From Affinundibacterium amnicola (GTDB lineage Bacteria; Pseudomonadota; Gammaproteobacteria; Burkholderiales; Burkholderiaceae_D), in contig NZ_JACOFU010000002.1 of NCBI RefSeq assembly GCF_014284275.1, positions 819,783-883,782 on the forward strand: a DNA stretch of 64,000 bases, read 5' to 3'. This document shows positions 46,476 through 56,191 of the stretch, piece after piece. Position numbers and translations under genes: made by a program. The first letter of the stretch is position 1; each line of letters begins with the position of its first letter. Below the pieces are notes generated by a model that saw only the letters and a program-made list of their open reading frames with translations, was not told the origin of the DNA and searched no databases.

Positions 46476-47867
46476 TTAGCAAAGGATTGCGTGCATTTTT
46501 TGCGGATTATCGGTCAAATCTTTATCACTAATGGTATACACCGGTGCGAAGCCACCACCCGGCGTGCGAAAGTTAGTCGTCTGCCCCTGATACAAGCGTG
46601 CTGCGGTCCACTGCACTTGCCCGTTATAAGTGTATTGGCGAATATCAAATTTCATTTGCGCTGGCAATTCGGGCGATCCTGAAATCCGTTCGCCTGGCGT
46701 AATAATGCTTTGCGCGATGTAATCACCAGCCAGAATTTCTTCCCAGACGCGCTTAGTTAATTTATCACCGCGATAAGTTGCGCGACCACCATAACCCGCA
46801 TTCGGCTTAAAGAATAAATGTCGGCGCTTAGCCCACAATCGTTCGGCTTGATCAGGCTTTACAATTTCAGTACCAGGAATATTCGCTAACAAACACGCTT
46901 GCACTTCTGTACTCACACCCAATGCTTGCAATTGCTGTGGATCGGTCCAGATCACCAAATTACGTTTATCGGCAAATAATGCATGCGCTTGTGGATTTGG
47001 CGTTAATACGATGGCATCAGCGAGATAAGCTTGTCTTAATGCGTTCGTGTTGGAATGTTCTAAATAGAAATCTGTCAGTCGGTTATACACTAAATCAATC
47101 TTGCAATGGCCATGCCATAAACCACCATCGCGCCAACTCAAATCTTCTGGTGCAGTAATCACTGCATGGATACCAAATCGTGAAAATAGCTGCTGAAAAA
47201 GTAAAAATTCAGGATACAAATATTGCTCTGTTGGTGCATCATCGACGATCGCAATGGTGCTCAGTTCAGGTGACAATTTGGTGGCGTGCTCACTTTGCCC
47301 CAGCGCCCACTCTTGGCGAAACATCTTGATAATGTCTTGCTCAAATGCCTGCACGGTTGAATGGTCATGCACAATATCGTCCATTACCGCACAACAAGCC
47401 CGCTGAGACCGCGCTAGCACCGCGTTTAGCATGGCACCACCAGCATTCGTATTCACCTCAATCAAGCCGATTTTTTCATCATGCACATGAAAATCGTAAC
47501 CAAAGAAAACCCCTTTCACCGCCTGATTTTCATGCTGTGCAATTGCTGGCGCATCGCGCAAAATCTTTTCGCGAAATGCCGGCATCGCCACCACAGTTTC
47601 TATCGCCTGAATTACCGCTGCCATGGCGCGTTGCTGGCTTGCCGAAACAAACACCGGCTGAGCGGAAAATACATGCGGACAACGTTGCTCAATTAAATCA
47701 AAAATCTCAGGCGCAGCAAGCTCAACTTTGAGCGCTTGCTTTAATGCGCCATCAGGTAAGCTCAAACAAAAACATTGGCTATTGAGTTTTTGTATGGTTT
47801 TCGCCGCATCTTCATTCGTACCACACACATGACACACTTCCGACGCTAGCTTATCTGTTGAATTCAT
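46476..47867 (-). CDS. ATP-grasp-like enzyme of unknown function
   Basis: A 463-residue cytoplasmic protein. A CHVCG pair at the N-terminus is followed by a helical region. The ATP-grasp parts appear in unusual places: the magnesium-type motif GLIEVNTNAGG near residue 140, and the lysine/glycine loop FFKPNAGYGGRATYRG near 345. An EEILAGDYIAQSII segment, typical of the nucleotide-binding end, follows. This order suggests a permuted ATP-grasp similar to peptide or glutathionylspermidine synthetases. It is the last of three closely packed genes (DUF1801 and a membrane protein upstream). The substrate is unknown. Confidence 0.6.
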   Translation of the reverse strand: MNSTDKLASEVCHVCGTNEDAAKTIQKLNSQCFCLSLPDGALKQALKVELAAPEIFDLIEQRCPHVFSAQPVFVSASQQRAMAAVIQAIETVVAMPAFREKILRDAPAIAQHENQAVKGVFFGYDFHVHDEKIGLIEVNTNAGGAMLNAVLARSQRACCAVMDDIVHDHSTVQAFEQDIIKMFRQEWALGQSEHATKLSPELSTIAIVDDAPTEQYLYPEFLLFQQLFSRFGIHAVITAPEDLSWRDGGLWHGHCKIDLVYNRLTDFYLEHSNTNALRQAYLADAIVLTPNPQAHALFADKRNLVIWTDPQQLQALGVSTEVQACLLANIPGTEIVKPDQAERLWAKRRHLFFKPNAGYGGRATYRGDKLTKRVWEEILAGDYIAQSIITPGERISGSPELPAQMKFDIRQYTYNGQVQWTAARLYQGQTTNFRTPGGGFAPVYTISDKDLTDNPQKMHAILC

Positions 47868-47878
47868 TTTGATTTAAT

Positions 47879-48268
47879 TTATGTTGATAGGGAATGCTGG
47901 TGTGCCAGCTTCACATAATGCATGAGATGTTTGCTTTCGATATCAGCGATAGTCACCAATTTAATGTGTCGACGAAACTTTCCCTTACCTTCTAACACGC
48001 CAAATTGATCAGGCAAATTCGCCCCTTCGCCAAATTCCAAAGATACGTGATTCGCATACACAAAGATGCCACAAAACGCTTCTTCTTCAGCGAATAAAAT
48101 TCCACCATACTTCACTTCTTCTTTGATGACGACATCATTAGACTTATTCACGTTAAGGATTTTTTTACGTATTGTCTGTACCAATTCATAGTGTGCAGAA
48201 TTAGTCAGGCTCAAATCTTGCAAAAACAATGTGACACGGTTTTCAGCTTCGTTTGTATTCTTGCTCAT
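47879..48268 (-). CDS. DUF1801-family protein
   Basis: A 129-residue protein with the DUF1801 (YdhG-like) pattern: HYELVQTIRKKILN, then EEVKYGGILFAEEEAFCGIFVYANHVSLEFGEGANLPD, and HIKLVTIADIESK. Family members fold like SRPBCC-neighbouring small alpha/beta proteins and have no proven role. Its start overlaps the stop of the upstream membrane-protein gene by 4 bp (ATGA), and 11 bp separate it from the ATP-grasp gene, so the three are one operon. Confidence 0.82.
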   Translation of the reverse strand: MSKNTNEAENRVTLFLQDLSLTNSAHYELVQTIRKKILNVNKSNDVVIKEEVKYGGILFAEEEAFCGIFVYANHVSLEFGEGANLPDQFGVLEGKGKFRRHIKLVTIADIESKHLMHYVKLAHQHSLST

Positions 48269-48699
48269 GATAACTCACTCCATACTTGACTTAATCCTAT
48301 CGCATGCACCGCTGCCAGCAACAAGCAAATCGCTGAGCTGATCCACCAAAACATATCACTGTTTCCGACGAAGAATGGTTTTAACCAAGGAAATGCTAAG
48401 CCACGCGCAATAAACACAATAATCAAGCCAAGCAGAACCACCCGCCGTAGAGGTAAGGGCATGATTACCCCCGCCGCTGACAAGGCATACGCAGAACACA
48501 TCAATAATGCGACGCCGACAATTGCAGCCATCATTAATGGTTGCGTATGTCCACGATTCAGCATTGCGATTACAGCATCGCCTGCACCTAACAGACGAAA
48601 TAAAGGCGCTCCCCAGATGATGCACGCAAAGTGCAAAAGTGCCGCAAAAAAAGTGCCGGCGGCGGCGAATAGCAAATAGATATTTATGGAGTTAGTCAT
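48265..48699 (-). CDS. Four-helix membrane protein
   Basis: A 144-residue protein with four hydrophobic segments (about 7-30, 52-76, 82-103, 113-138) and the short motif GHTQPLMMAAI in the second loop. It is first in the operon with the DUF1801 and ATP-grasp genes. GAGAG precedes the start. I know no function for this family. Confidence 0.7.
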   Translation of the reverse strand: MTNSINIYLLFAAAGTFFAALLHFACIIWGAPLFRLLGAGDAVIAMLNRGHTQPLMMAAIVGVALLMCSAYALSAAGVIMPLPLRRVVLLGLIIVFIARGLAFPWLKPFFVGNSDMFWWISSAICLLLAAVHAIGLSQVWSELS

Positions 48700-48772
48700 T
48701 AGTTCGTTCTCTCGAAATCAATCTCCGCACAGATTGCACTACAAAAACCTATCGTCAATTCTAAATCTCAAG

Positions 48773-49642
48773 TCATGATGGATTAACATTTTTGCTTAAG
48801 GTGATAAGTTCTCGAATGCAGACGTCTTGATCAATCCAACGCGTTTCGCGTGGTATTTTTTCGATACAAGCAGTCACTTTTTTTACATCCAATAAGCGAT
48901 TTTTCATTTGAGTCACTTGGCAGTCAAGCGCCCAAGTAGTGGGCCACGTGCCGCCAGCACCCGTTAAGGCTCCGACCAACTCACATTCATCCTCTATGTA
49001 TTTTTTCCAACCGCGTTGTTGCAACTCTATGCCAGAAAGGATACGCGATTCAATATAAGGCCTGCCATTACTGCCTTGCGTGTTAGATAGTAAGCGTAAT
49101 AATTTTTCAAACTGTAACTGCAAAGCAGGCGTAAGTTGATCTAATTCTTCGCTTAGTACATATGCTGTATGCATGGCGCTACCTTCAGGCCAGCACGCTT
49201 TGCCTTGGCAATTTTCCTTTTCTTGGAGTCGTTTCATTTCATTGGCAATCCATGTCGAAAGCATCTTCTCCTGCGACCGGAATCGCTCAAGTATGCACTT
49301 CTCAGACTTGCATTCGACTAGTTTCTTCCGCCAGTCTTTTTGTTGACCGAACAAAACTTGCGGATCGCGAGTTTGCACTTCAACCTTTTGATAGAGATCA
49401 CGCAACTTACTTTCAGCAGCCATAATTTCAGGACTGGCACACATCATTTTTTTCAAATCTGATTGGATGACGGCACAATTAAGGCTGACAAAACCATTTG
49501 TATTAGAGACACTTTTAGAGGCACCTGGCGATTTGGGCGCTAGGGATTGCAACGCCAAATTCGTATGCTCTTGCGCGCCAATATTCGATGCGAAAGCTAG
49601 GCTGATGATGAGCAGATATTGCACTAAGCGTAGTGATTTCAT
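48773..49642 (-). CDS. Exported protein with LprI-like (DUF1311) domains
   Basis: A 289-residue protein with a signal peptide (cleavage near NIGAQE). Residues about 55-130 match the LprI N-terminal/DUF1311 pattern: MMCASPEIMAAESKLRDLYQKV, FGQQKDWRKKLVECKSEKCILERF. A second, divergent copy may be present near 180-260: LQQRGWKKYIEDECELVGAL, WALDCQVTQMKNRL. Conserved cysteines should pair in the periplasm. LprI of mycobacteria inhibits lysozyme; that function cannot be assumed here. Confidence 0.75.
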   Translation of the reverse strand: MKSLRLVQYLLIISLAFASNIGAQEHTNLALQSLAPKSPGASKSVSNTNGFVSLNCAVIQSDLKKMMCASPEIMAAESKLRDLYQKVEVQTRDPQVLFGQQKDWRKKLVECKSEKCILERFRSQEKMLSTWIANEMKRLQEKENCQGKACWPEGSAMHTAYVLSEELDQLTPALQLQFEKLLRLLSNTQGSNGRPYIESRILSGIELQQRGWKKYIEDECELVGALTGAGGTWPTTWALDCQVTQMKNRLLDVKKVTACIEKIPRETRWIDQDVCIRELITLSKNVNPS

Positions 49643-49755
49643 TTGCTATGATGGGTCAGAGTAAATTGCTTGTATTAGCGACGTTCAGTTAGATTATCTC
49701 CAGCTAATTCGATTTGCCGGTTTATATTTCGCGACAAAGGCCGAATTTTGAAAAT

Positions 49756-50184
49756 TTACTTTTTCTCGTCTCGCAACTTTGCCATCGCTTGTACCATTTC
49801 TTTTTGCATCACCGGCATAATCTCTGCCATATACACGCCAAATTTCTTCATCGCACTTGCACCTTCTTTTGATTCGTAGAAAGTTGCGATGGCGTTTAAC
49901 TCTTCGGCAGTGAATACCTTGACCATTTTTTCTTTTGACACCGCCTCGAGAAATTCCACACGTACGATACTTCGCATATCTTTCAAGAATTTCTCTCGTT
50001 GATCCGCTGGCATCTGCTGGGCGACCGATGCAAAAGCATCGTCTAGCATGGTCGCCATAGGCACGCTTTTCAAATAACGGTCAGCGGCTTTCGCGCGTAA
50101 TTCAGGACTGTCTTGCGCCATCGTCACAGAAGAAAAAGTAGTACAGACGGCAAACAAACCAATAACTAGGTAGCTTAATTTCAT
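49756..50184 (-). CDS. DUF2059 periplasmic protein
   Basis: A 142-residue helical protein with a signal peptide (cleavage after TMAQ). The conserved block FTAEELNAIATFYESKEGASAMKKFGVYM is characteristic of DUF2059. The family is widespread in proteobacteria and functionally uncharacterised. It stands alone, about 80 bp upstream of the next gene on the same strand. Confidence 0.85.
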   Translation of the reverse strand: MKLSYLVIGLFAVCTTFSSVTMAQDSPELRAKAADRYLKSVPMATMLDDAFASVAQQMPADQREKFLKDMRSIVRVEFLEAVSKEKMVKVFTAEELNAIATFYESKEGASAMKKFGVYMAEIMPVMQKEMVQAMAKLRDEKK

Positions 50185-50266
50185 TTTGCGATGTCCAATT
50201 AATTTAAAACAGATATTTTACAGAATTACTATCAAATTAAAAAATTATTAATATTAGTAAAAATCA

Positions 50267-50623
50267 TTATCCCAATTGAGATTGCTTAAATGCCCGCAAC
50301 CACCCGCCGGTCAAAACAAAACGCGGAAAATTAATCCACTGTTCCAATAGGAGACGCGTGATCGCATTCAGTTTTCCGGAAAATGGAATCGATGGTAAAG
50401 ACTCGATCGCGTGACCACGTCCTTGCAATGCCAAGGACAAAGCCATCAAGGCAAGAGAAAAGAATAGACCAATCGACGTCCACTGCACGAAACTAAGCAC
50501 GACACCCACATTACCCAGTAAAAATAGCGGCACGGCGACGATGTGGATTAAGAGATTTTTGCGTGAGCGATGATATAAATGATAGCCGTCCCACTGCCAA
50601 CGGACGAGTTCAACTAAGCGCAT
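50267..50623 (-). CDS. Mpo1/DUF962-like membrane protein
   Basis: The start at 50623 has GAGGA eight or nine bases upstream; a TTG at 50638 overlaps that site. The 118-residue product has conserved histidines in YHLYHRSRKNLLIHIVAVPLF and LQGRGHAIE, with two membrane helices between. This matches the DUF962 family, whose yeast member Mpo1 is a non-heme iron dioxygenase acting on 2-hydroxy fatty acids. Activity of this bacterial protein is inferred only. Confidence 0.7.
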   Translation of the reverse strand: MRLVELVRWQWDGYHLYHRSRKNLLIHIVAVPLFLLGNVGVVLSFVQWTSIGLFFSLALMALSLALQGRGHAIESLPSIPFSGKLNAITRLLLEQWINFPRFVLTGGWLRAFKQSQLG

Positions 50624-50770
50624 ATGCTTTTTCCTCAATTTAAATCATGTTAGTGTCAACAAAGACTCACCATAATACTTGAGAGAAAGAACACAAACAA
50701 TGCAAGCGTTTATGCAGAAATTGGTGCACTGATAGTGCAAAGAAATTTCTTCGTAATGGAAAATCTGGGT

Positions 50771-51769
50771 TCAACTCACCGTCTCACCAGCAATCAAAAC
50801 TGGTTGCCATAAGACCTGTAACTCCGACGGAGGCGTACCATTCTGTAGCGCCAACAGCATCTCTACCATTTTCTTACCAGCAAGATCAGGATTAGGCTGC
50901 TCTATCGTGGTGACATTGTAGCCAGCCAAAGAATCTTCCATCTTACCCCACACGATGATGGACATTTGCTTGCCAATTGCGATACCTGCATCTAACAGAG
51001 CACGCATCGCGCCGACGCCTGCCATGTGGTTATCGACGATCACTGCACTTGGCGGCGCGGAGCTCGCCAATAACTGTTGCATGGCAGCGTAACCACCACG
51101 TCGATCATTCGAATTATCTTTGAGATAATCGGGATTTGGCTGTAAGCCAGCATCGCGCATCACAGATTGAAAACTATCAAAACGCTGACGTGCAAAATTC
51201 ATCTCTAACGGCGCACTCATTAAAGCAATACGCTGATGTCCGTAGGCGAGTAAATGTTCAACGGCAACTCGCATGCCGCTTTCATTATCGTAATCGAACC
51301 AGGCATGTGGTTCATTAACGCGGGTACGACCATGTGCAACAAAAGGCAAACCATGTTTGGCCAGATAGGCGACGCGTTCGTCATACAATTTGGTGCGACC
51401 AACAATCAAACCATCGACGCGACGCTCTTTCACCATATGTTTATAAGCGCGTAACTCATTTTCCGGTGACACAGGCGCCATGATTAAATCCATTTGGCGA
51501 CCTTCCAATGCTTCCACCATGCCACCGACAATTTGCATGAACATAGGATCAGCCAAATCGTTGGCGATCAGCGCATGAATGATACCGATCACATTGGTAC
51601 GCCCAGATGCCAAGCTACGCGCCATTGGATTGGGACGATAGCCAAATTGCTCAGCGGCTTCTAAAACACGTTGACGAGTTCGTGCGCTCACTTCTGGATA
51701 GCCGTTTAAAGCACGGCTAACGGTCGTTTCTGAGATGCCAAGATTTTGTGCCAGACTTTTGAGATTCAT
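50771..51769 (-). CDS. LacI-family transcriptional regulator of the maltodextrin genes
   Basis: A 332-residue regulator with an N-terminal helix-turn-helix (MNLKSLAQNLGISETTVSRA, 1-20), a hinge region RPNPMARSLASG, and a periplasmic-binding-protein-like sensor (about 60-332; IVDNHMAGVGAMRAL). It is the last gene of the row of envelope maltodextrin genes. The operators at 17611-17656 and 63688-63732 have the palindromic CG centre expected for this family and are its probable targets. The inducer is likely maltose or a related sugar. There is no experimental basis in the sequence. Confidence 0.88.
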   Translation of the reverse strand: MNLKSLAQNLGISETTVSRALNGYPEVSARTRQRVLEAAEQFGYRPNPMARSLASGRTNVIGIIHALIANDLADPMFMQIVGGMVEALEGRQMDLIMAPVSPENELRAYKHMVKERRVDGLIVGRTKLYDERVAYLAKHGLPFVAHGRTRVNEPHAWFDYDNESGMRVAVEHLLAYGHQRIALMSAPLEMNFARQRFDSFQSVMRDAGLQPNPDYLKDNSNDRRGGYAAMQQLLASSAPPSAVIVDNHMAGVGAMRALLDAGIAIGKQMSIIVWGKMEDSLAGYNVTTIEQPNPDLAGKKMVEMLLALQNGTPPSELQVLWQPVLIAGETVS

Positions 51770-51901
51770 GGTGCCAATTCAGTATTGATGACTACAGGCG
51801 ACTTGCAAAAAAACGAAGTGTAATAGGATGCAGCATACAGGACAAGAGCTTTTTCCCTCGCCTTTGCAGATCATCAACTTCACCAAATCAGAGCATCTTA
51901 A

Positions 51902-54352
51902 TCACCAATTCACACGAATTAAATTCGCTGATTTTGCACTTCCGCGGACTTGTGCTGTGAGCAGCTTACGACTAGAGTCCCAGTCAAATTTCACTGTTTT
52001 TCCATCCAAAGTCACTTGCTGCGGTACCTGTTCCACATTATGCACATACAAAGCGATCTGCTTGTTTAAGGCTTTCATCTTGCGTCCATTCTGCTGACGA
52101 AGTTGAATTTGTAGTGAAGATTGACCGTTTGCTTGTGCTTGAAACTTGCTAGAAAAATGATGAATACGGAAGCGTTCTTGTTGATATGCTTGCGCTGTCA
52201 GACCATCATCCTCGTACATGGTTCCCTGACTCTGCTCAGTTGCGGCGTCGTGATAGTAATGCAGTGCTAAATCTTTCTCGTTATAAAACTGTGTGCTTTG
52301 CATAGGCATAGCCATAGGAATAAATGCCCCAGCGCGTACAAATACGGGAATATGCTCTTCACGCACTTTCACGGTATGCGTCTTACCACCGGCATAAACC
52401 TGTCCAGTGTAAAAATCTATCCACGTGCCAGAAGGGAATACCACCTCAGCCTGTTGTTGCCCCGCTTGCATAATCGGTTGCACTAAGAAATCATTGCCCC
52501 ACAAATAGGATGTCGAATGCGCGCGCAGTTTTGCATTCTCCGGCTCAGCAAAAAACAGCGGGCGCATCAAAGGCAAACCCTGCTGCTGATTTTCAAATGC
52601 CAGCGTGTAATTGTAAGGCAGCAAGCGGTAACGTAATTCGATAGCAGCCTTGGCTAACTGTTTGGCCTTTGCAGCACGGAAGATAGGTTCAGATGCGACC
52701 TCTTCTTGTGCATGTGGGCGGAAGATAGGTTGAAACACACCGTACTGCAACCAACGTGCATACAGTTCGTCATCCAGATTTGCACCGGCAAATCCACCTA
52801 AATCCGAATGCATATACGCTAAACCTTGCATCCCCATTTGCAGTGCAATCTCAGGCTGCGAGCGAAGACCACCCCAAGTGCGATTCACATCGCCAGACCA
52901 GGGAATCAAACCAAAGCGTTGCGAGCCAGAATAACCTGCACGCATCAAAATGAATGGCCGTTGTGTTGGGAAATCTTTCTGATAGCCTTGTGCGACGAGC
53001 TTCGCCCATTCATGTCCATAGATATTGTGCACTTGATCTGCACCTAGTTGACCATTCGCATGACGGAGCTCACTAGGATGCACTTCTGGTTCGCCAAGAT
53101 CGCCCCACACGCCAGCAACACCTTGCTGCGCCAAGTCTTTATAGATATTCCAAAACCAGTCACGAGCCTTCGGTTGGAACAGATCAATCAATCCCGTATT
53201 ACCAAAATAGAAGTCATAGGTGAATGGCTTACCAGCCTGATCGGTTGCCAGAATGTTTTCCTGTACTGCTTCTTGCCAACGATTCGAGGTCGTCAATATA
53301 AAAGGCTCAGTGATGAGTACGGTCTTCACACCTTGCTGATTAAAATCCGCGATCATGCCTTTCGGATTCTTAAAATTATCTTGATCAAAGGCGAGATTGC
53401 CCATCGTGCCTTTGACTTCTTTACCAAACCAATACAGATCAAAAATAATCGCATCGACAGGAATTTGTTCTGCACGATATTTTGCGATCACCTGACCTGC
53501 CTCAGCCTCTGAATGATAACCAAAGCGGCTGGCGAAATTACCAAACGCCCAGCGCGGTGGCAGCGGCTGGCGCCCTGTTAGCTGGGTGTAATTGGCGACC
53601 ACACTCGCCCAAGACTTGCCAGCGATAATTTGATAAGTCTTACGCCCACCTATGGTTTCGTAACTGAGTGAATTATCCTTGGTGCTGTCAAGATCGAGCG
53701 TGCCGATTGCGGCATTATCAAAATGGATGCCATACATCTTGGATGAATACACCAGTGGAATCGCAAAGTTCATTTGACTCGATTGTTCTTCGTAGCCGTA
53801 ATGCGCCTTATTGTAGAGCGGCAAGCGATGACCACGACGATTCATTCCTAGTGCACGCGCACCTGCGCCGTACAGAGCTTCCTGCGCATCTAAATTAAAG
53901 CTGATGCGCTCTTTATTTTTCTCGACAGTATCAATTTTCTCGTAACCGAGTTTTTCAGAGGTCAGCAACTTACCCTGATAAAAATAGCTGATTTGAAACG
54001 GTGCTTTTTGTATGCGCACCGAGATCCCGGAACTCACATAATCGATCTGTTGTGCAGTCTCCTGAAACTGCATTTTGACTTTTTGCGGCTTCCCCACCAC
54101 CGCATGCGATTGCTGATCAAATGGCGTAAGCACTTCACCTTTAGGAATAAAGCGCGTTTCAAAAACTTCCGTTGAGTACGGTGTAATCTGATATTGCCCA
54201 TCATTGGTCGTGATGCTTATATGCGATGGGCTATGCTTTACTTGCAATACCTGACGTTGCGGATTTTGCGCGTAAGCAGATACGCTGAAAGTGAGCGTCA
54301 AAGCCGCGCTAATTAAATTGGCAGATCGAGAATAGCGAGGAAATTGTTTCAT
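51902..54352 (-). CDS. Exported GH31 alpha-glucosidase
   Basis: An 816-residue protein with a signal peptide (cleavage near AYAQ). The GH31 barrel contains the nucleophile Asp418 in GVWGDLGEPEVH and the acid/base Asp488 in WSGDVNRTW, followed by HSDLGGFAG. N-terminal and C-terminal beta domains (DUF5110-like) are present. It would remove alpha-linked glucose from dextrins in the periplasm. Its start overlaps the stop of the amylase gene by 4 bp, indicating translational coupling. Confidence 0.9.
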   Translation of the reverse strand: MKQFPRYSRSANLISAALTLTFSVSAYAQNPQRQVLQVKHSPSHISITTNDGQYQITPYSTEVFETRFIPKGEVLTPFDQQSHAVVGKPQKVKMQFQETAQQIDYVSSGISVRIQKAPFQISYFYQGKLLTSEKLGYEKIDTVEKNKERISFNLDAQEALYGAGARALGMNRRGHRLPLYNKAHYGYEEQSSQMNFAIPLVYSSKMYGIHFDNAAIGTLDLDSTKDNSLSYETIGGRKTYQIIAGKSWASVVANYTQLTGRQPLPPRWAFGNFASRFGYHSEAEAGQVIAKYRAEQIPVDAIIFDLYWFGKEVKGTMGNLAFDQDNFKNPKGMIADFNQQGVKTVLITEPFILTTSNRWQEAVQENILATDQAGKPFTYDFYFGNTGLIDLFQPKARDWFWNIYKDLAQQGVAGVWGDLGEPEVHPSELRHANGQLGADQVHNIYGHEWAKLVAQGYQKDFPTQRPFILMRAGYSGSQRFGLIPWSGDVNRTWGGLRSQPEIALQMGMQGLAYMHSDLGGFAGANLDDELYARWLQYGVFQPIFRPHAQEEVASEPIFRAAKAKQLAKAAIELRYRLLPYNYTLAFENQQQGLPLMRPLFFAEPENAKLRAHSTSYLWGNDFLVQPIMQAGQQQAEVVFPSGTWIDFYTGQVYAGGKTHTVKVREEHIPVFVRAGAFIPMAMPMQSTQFYNEKDLALHYYHDAATEQSQGTMYEDDGLTAQAYQQERFRIHHFSSKFQAQANGQSSLQIQLRQQNGRKMKALNKQIALYVHNVEQVPQQVTLDGKTVKFDWDSSRKLLTAQVRGSAKSANLIRVNW

Positions 54353-56073
54353 GGTTTACCCAAAAGAATAATCGCGTGTTTACCTGGAAGTTCGACTTTG
54401 CCGGATTGAACAATCACGCTTTGACCAGAGTAATAATCCTTTACACGCTCACCATCCTGAAATACTGGCGCAACAGTAATCGTATGCGTTTTTGCCAAAG
54501 GTAAATCAAGCGCAACGACGACATGATCACGCACACCATCTTTTTGATAGCTGCGTTTGAAGATGTAAGGAGAGACTGAAAGTTGTTGATGTACACCCAT
54601 GCCGACAGATACATGTGCGGCACGGAATTGGCCTAGCTTTTGCCAATGTGTGAGCAAATCGCGATAAGTTGGCGAGTCTTTATATGTGTGCGGTACTTGC
54701 TTGGTTTGTAAAGCGAGTGGTCTATCTTTTTGCAATACAGACCAGTCCATCATAGCTCGCAACTTGGCATCACCTTGCGCTTCGGCGATATTTAACAAAC
54801 GCGCGATTTCATCACCATAATAAATCTGTACTGAGCCAGGTGTTAACATCAACTTAGTCGCCGATTCAAATGGGCGCTGGCGTGCTGGATCAAACGGGCT
54901 ACCATCATCATGCGAACTGATGTAATTCAATACCGAATAGCCTTTGAGATCGTTCTGCAAGTAATTGGCATAGCGGCTGAACAAAGTTTCGTATTCTAAG
55001 TGTGCATCCGATCTAAAGCTGAAATTAATCATGCTATCAAAACCGTTCGCATAATAATTGACGCGGCTACCGCCATCCATTCTGAATTGCAAACCATCAC
55101 TGATAGGATAGTTGTAAGCTTCTGCGGTCATAAAGAAGGGATCATCACTGAGCTTCTTCTTCGGATTGGCTTTTTTCCATTCTTCAAAAGCCGCACTCGC
55201 TTCTTGCTTCAATTCTTTCCAAACCGATGCTTCCACATGCTTAACCGTATCAACACGAAAACCATCAATGCCATATTTGCGTATCCAATCAGTATGCCAT
55301 TTCATCAAATAGTAACGAGGTGCGCGTGGGAAACCCGTGCGCGCAAAATACACATCCAACTCTTTTACCTCGCGTTCATAGCGCCCTTCTTGCTTCCACT
55401 TTTGCGCTAATTGCGGTGGTAGATCGACTGGCTTATCGCTCTCGGTCAAGATGTCGGGCAGATTTTTTACCAAAGTACATTTGATCGCACCATCAGCCGT
55501 TTTGTAATCGCAAGTCGGTTCAGCGCGCACCCAGTCGGCAGGCCAGACAGTATCAGTCGCAGTGACTGGTCCGATGTGATTCATCACCACATCCAACAGA
55601 ATTCGTATGCCATGCTGATGTGCGACCTCGACTAGTTTTTTAAAATCTTTTTCGCTGCCAAGATTCGCATCAACTTTGGTAAAGTCTTTGGTCCAATACC
55701 CATGAAAACCATACGACTTGCCAGTGCCTTCATCGGTTCCCTCATGGATTTGCTCCACCGGTGGCGTAATCCATAGAGCATTCACACCCAAGCGACTAAA
55801 GTAGCCGTCCTGAATTTTGGCAATCACCCCTTGCAAATCGCCGCCCATAAAACCACGCAAGGGAGCAGCATCAGCTAGGCGACCATACGCCAGATCATTT
55901 TTCTTATCGGCATTATGAAAACGATCCGTCAGTAAGAAATAAACGGTCGCGTTTTCCCATAAAAATGGCTTCTTATTCGCTTTACCAATCTCCGCAGCAT
56001 TGGTGTTTTGAGTCAAGCCCAAACCCATTAGCGACAAACAGATCAAAGCCGTATTTAAGGTCTTACTTTGCAT
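54349..56073 (-). CDS. Exported GH13 alpha-amylase
   Basis: A 574-residue protein with a signal peptide (cleavage after TNAAE). The GH13 catalytic set is complete: Asp275 in GFRVDTVKH, Glu318 in MTAEAYN, and Asp389 in SSHDDGSP; LDVVMNHIG precedes them. Cysteines in EPTCDYKTADGAIKC may form a disulfide. It would cut maltodextrins or starch in the periplasm or outside. It lies 118 bp after the MFS gene, a gap with a tandem repeat. Confidence 0.9.
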   Translation of the reverse strand: MQSKTLNTALICLSLMGLGLTQNTNAAEIGKANKKPFLWENATVYFLLTDRFHNADKKNDLAYGRLADAAPLRGFMGGDLQGVIAKIQDGYFSRLGVNALWITPPVEQIHEGTDEGTGKSYGFHGYWTKDFTKVDANLGSEKDFKKLVEVAHQHGIRILLDVVMNHIGPVTATDTVWPADWVRAEPTCDYKTADGAIKCTLVKNLPDILTESDKPVDLPPQLAQKWKQEGRYEREVKELDVYFARTGFPRAPRYYLMKWHTDWIRKYGIDGFRVDTVKHVEASVWKELKQEASAAFEEWKKANPKKKLSDDPFFMTAEAYNYPISDGLQFRMDGGSRVNYYANGFDSMINFSFRSDAHLEYETLFSRYANYLQNDLKGYSVLNYISSHDDGSPFDPARQRPFESATKLMLTPGSVQIYYGDEIARLLNIAEAQGDAKLRAMMDWSVLQKDRPLALQTKQVPHTYKDSPTYRDLLTHWQKLGQFRAAHVSVGMGVHQQLSVSPYIFKRSYQKDGVRDHVVVALDLPLAKTHTITVAPVFQDGERVKDYYSGQSVIVQSGKVELPGKHAIILLGKP

Positions 56074-56135
56074 GGGAAGACTTCCTATCTATCAATCAAT
56101 TAGTACTGTCGGTAGATTACAAACCAAGATTTGCA

Positions 56136-56178
56136 TTCACAATTTGGCTCACAATTTGGTTCACAATTTGGTTCACAA
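56136..56178. repeat. 12-bp tandem repeat before the amylase gene
   Basis: The unit TTCACAATTTGG is repeated 3.6 times with one changed base (CTCACAATTTGG). It occupies 43 of the 118 bp between the MFS transporter stop and the amylase start. Its length is a whole number of codons, but it is not translated in either gene. Confidence 0.85.
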
Positions 56179-56191
56179 GATCGTTTGCGAA

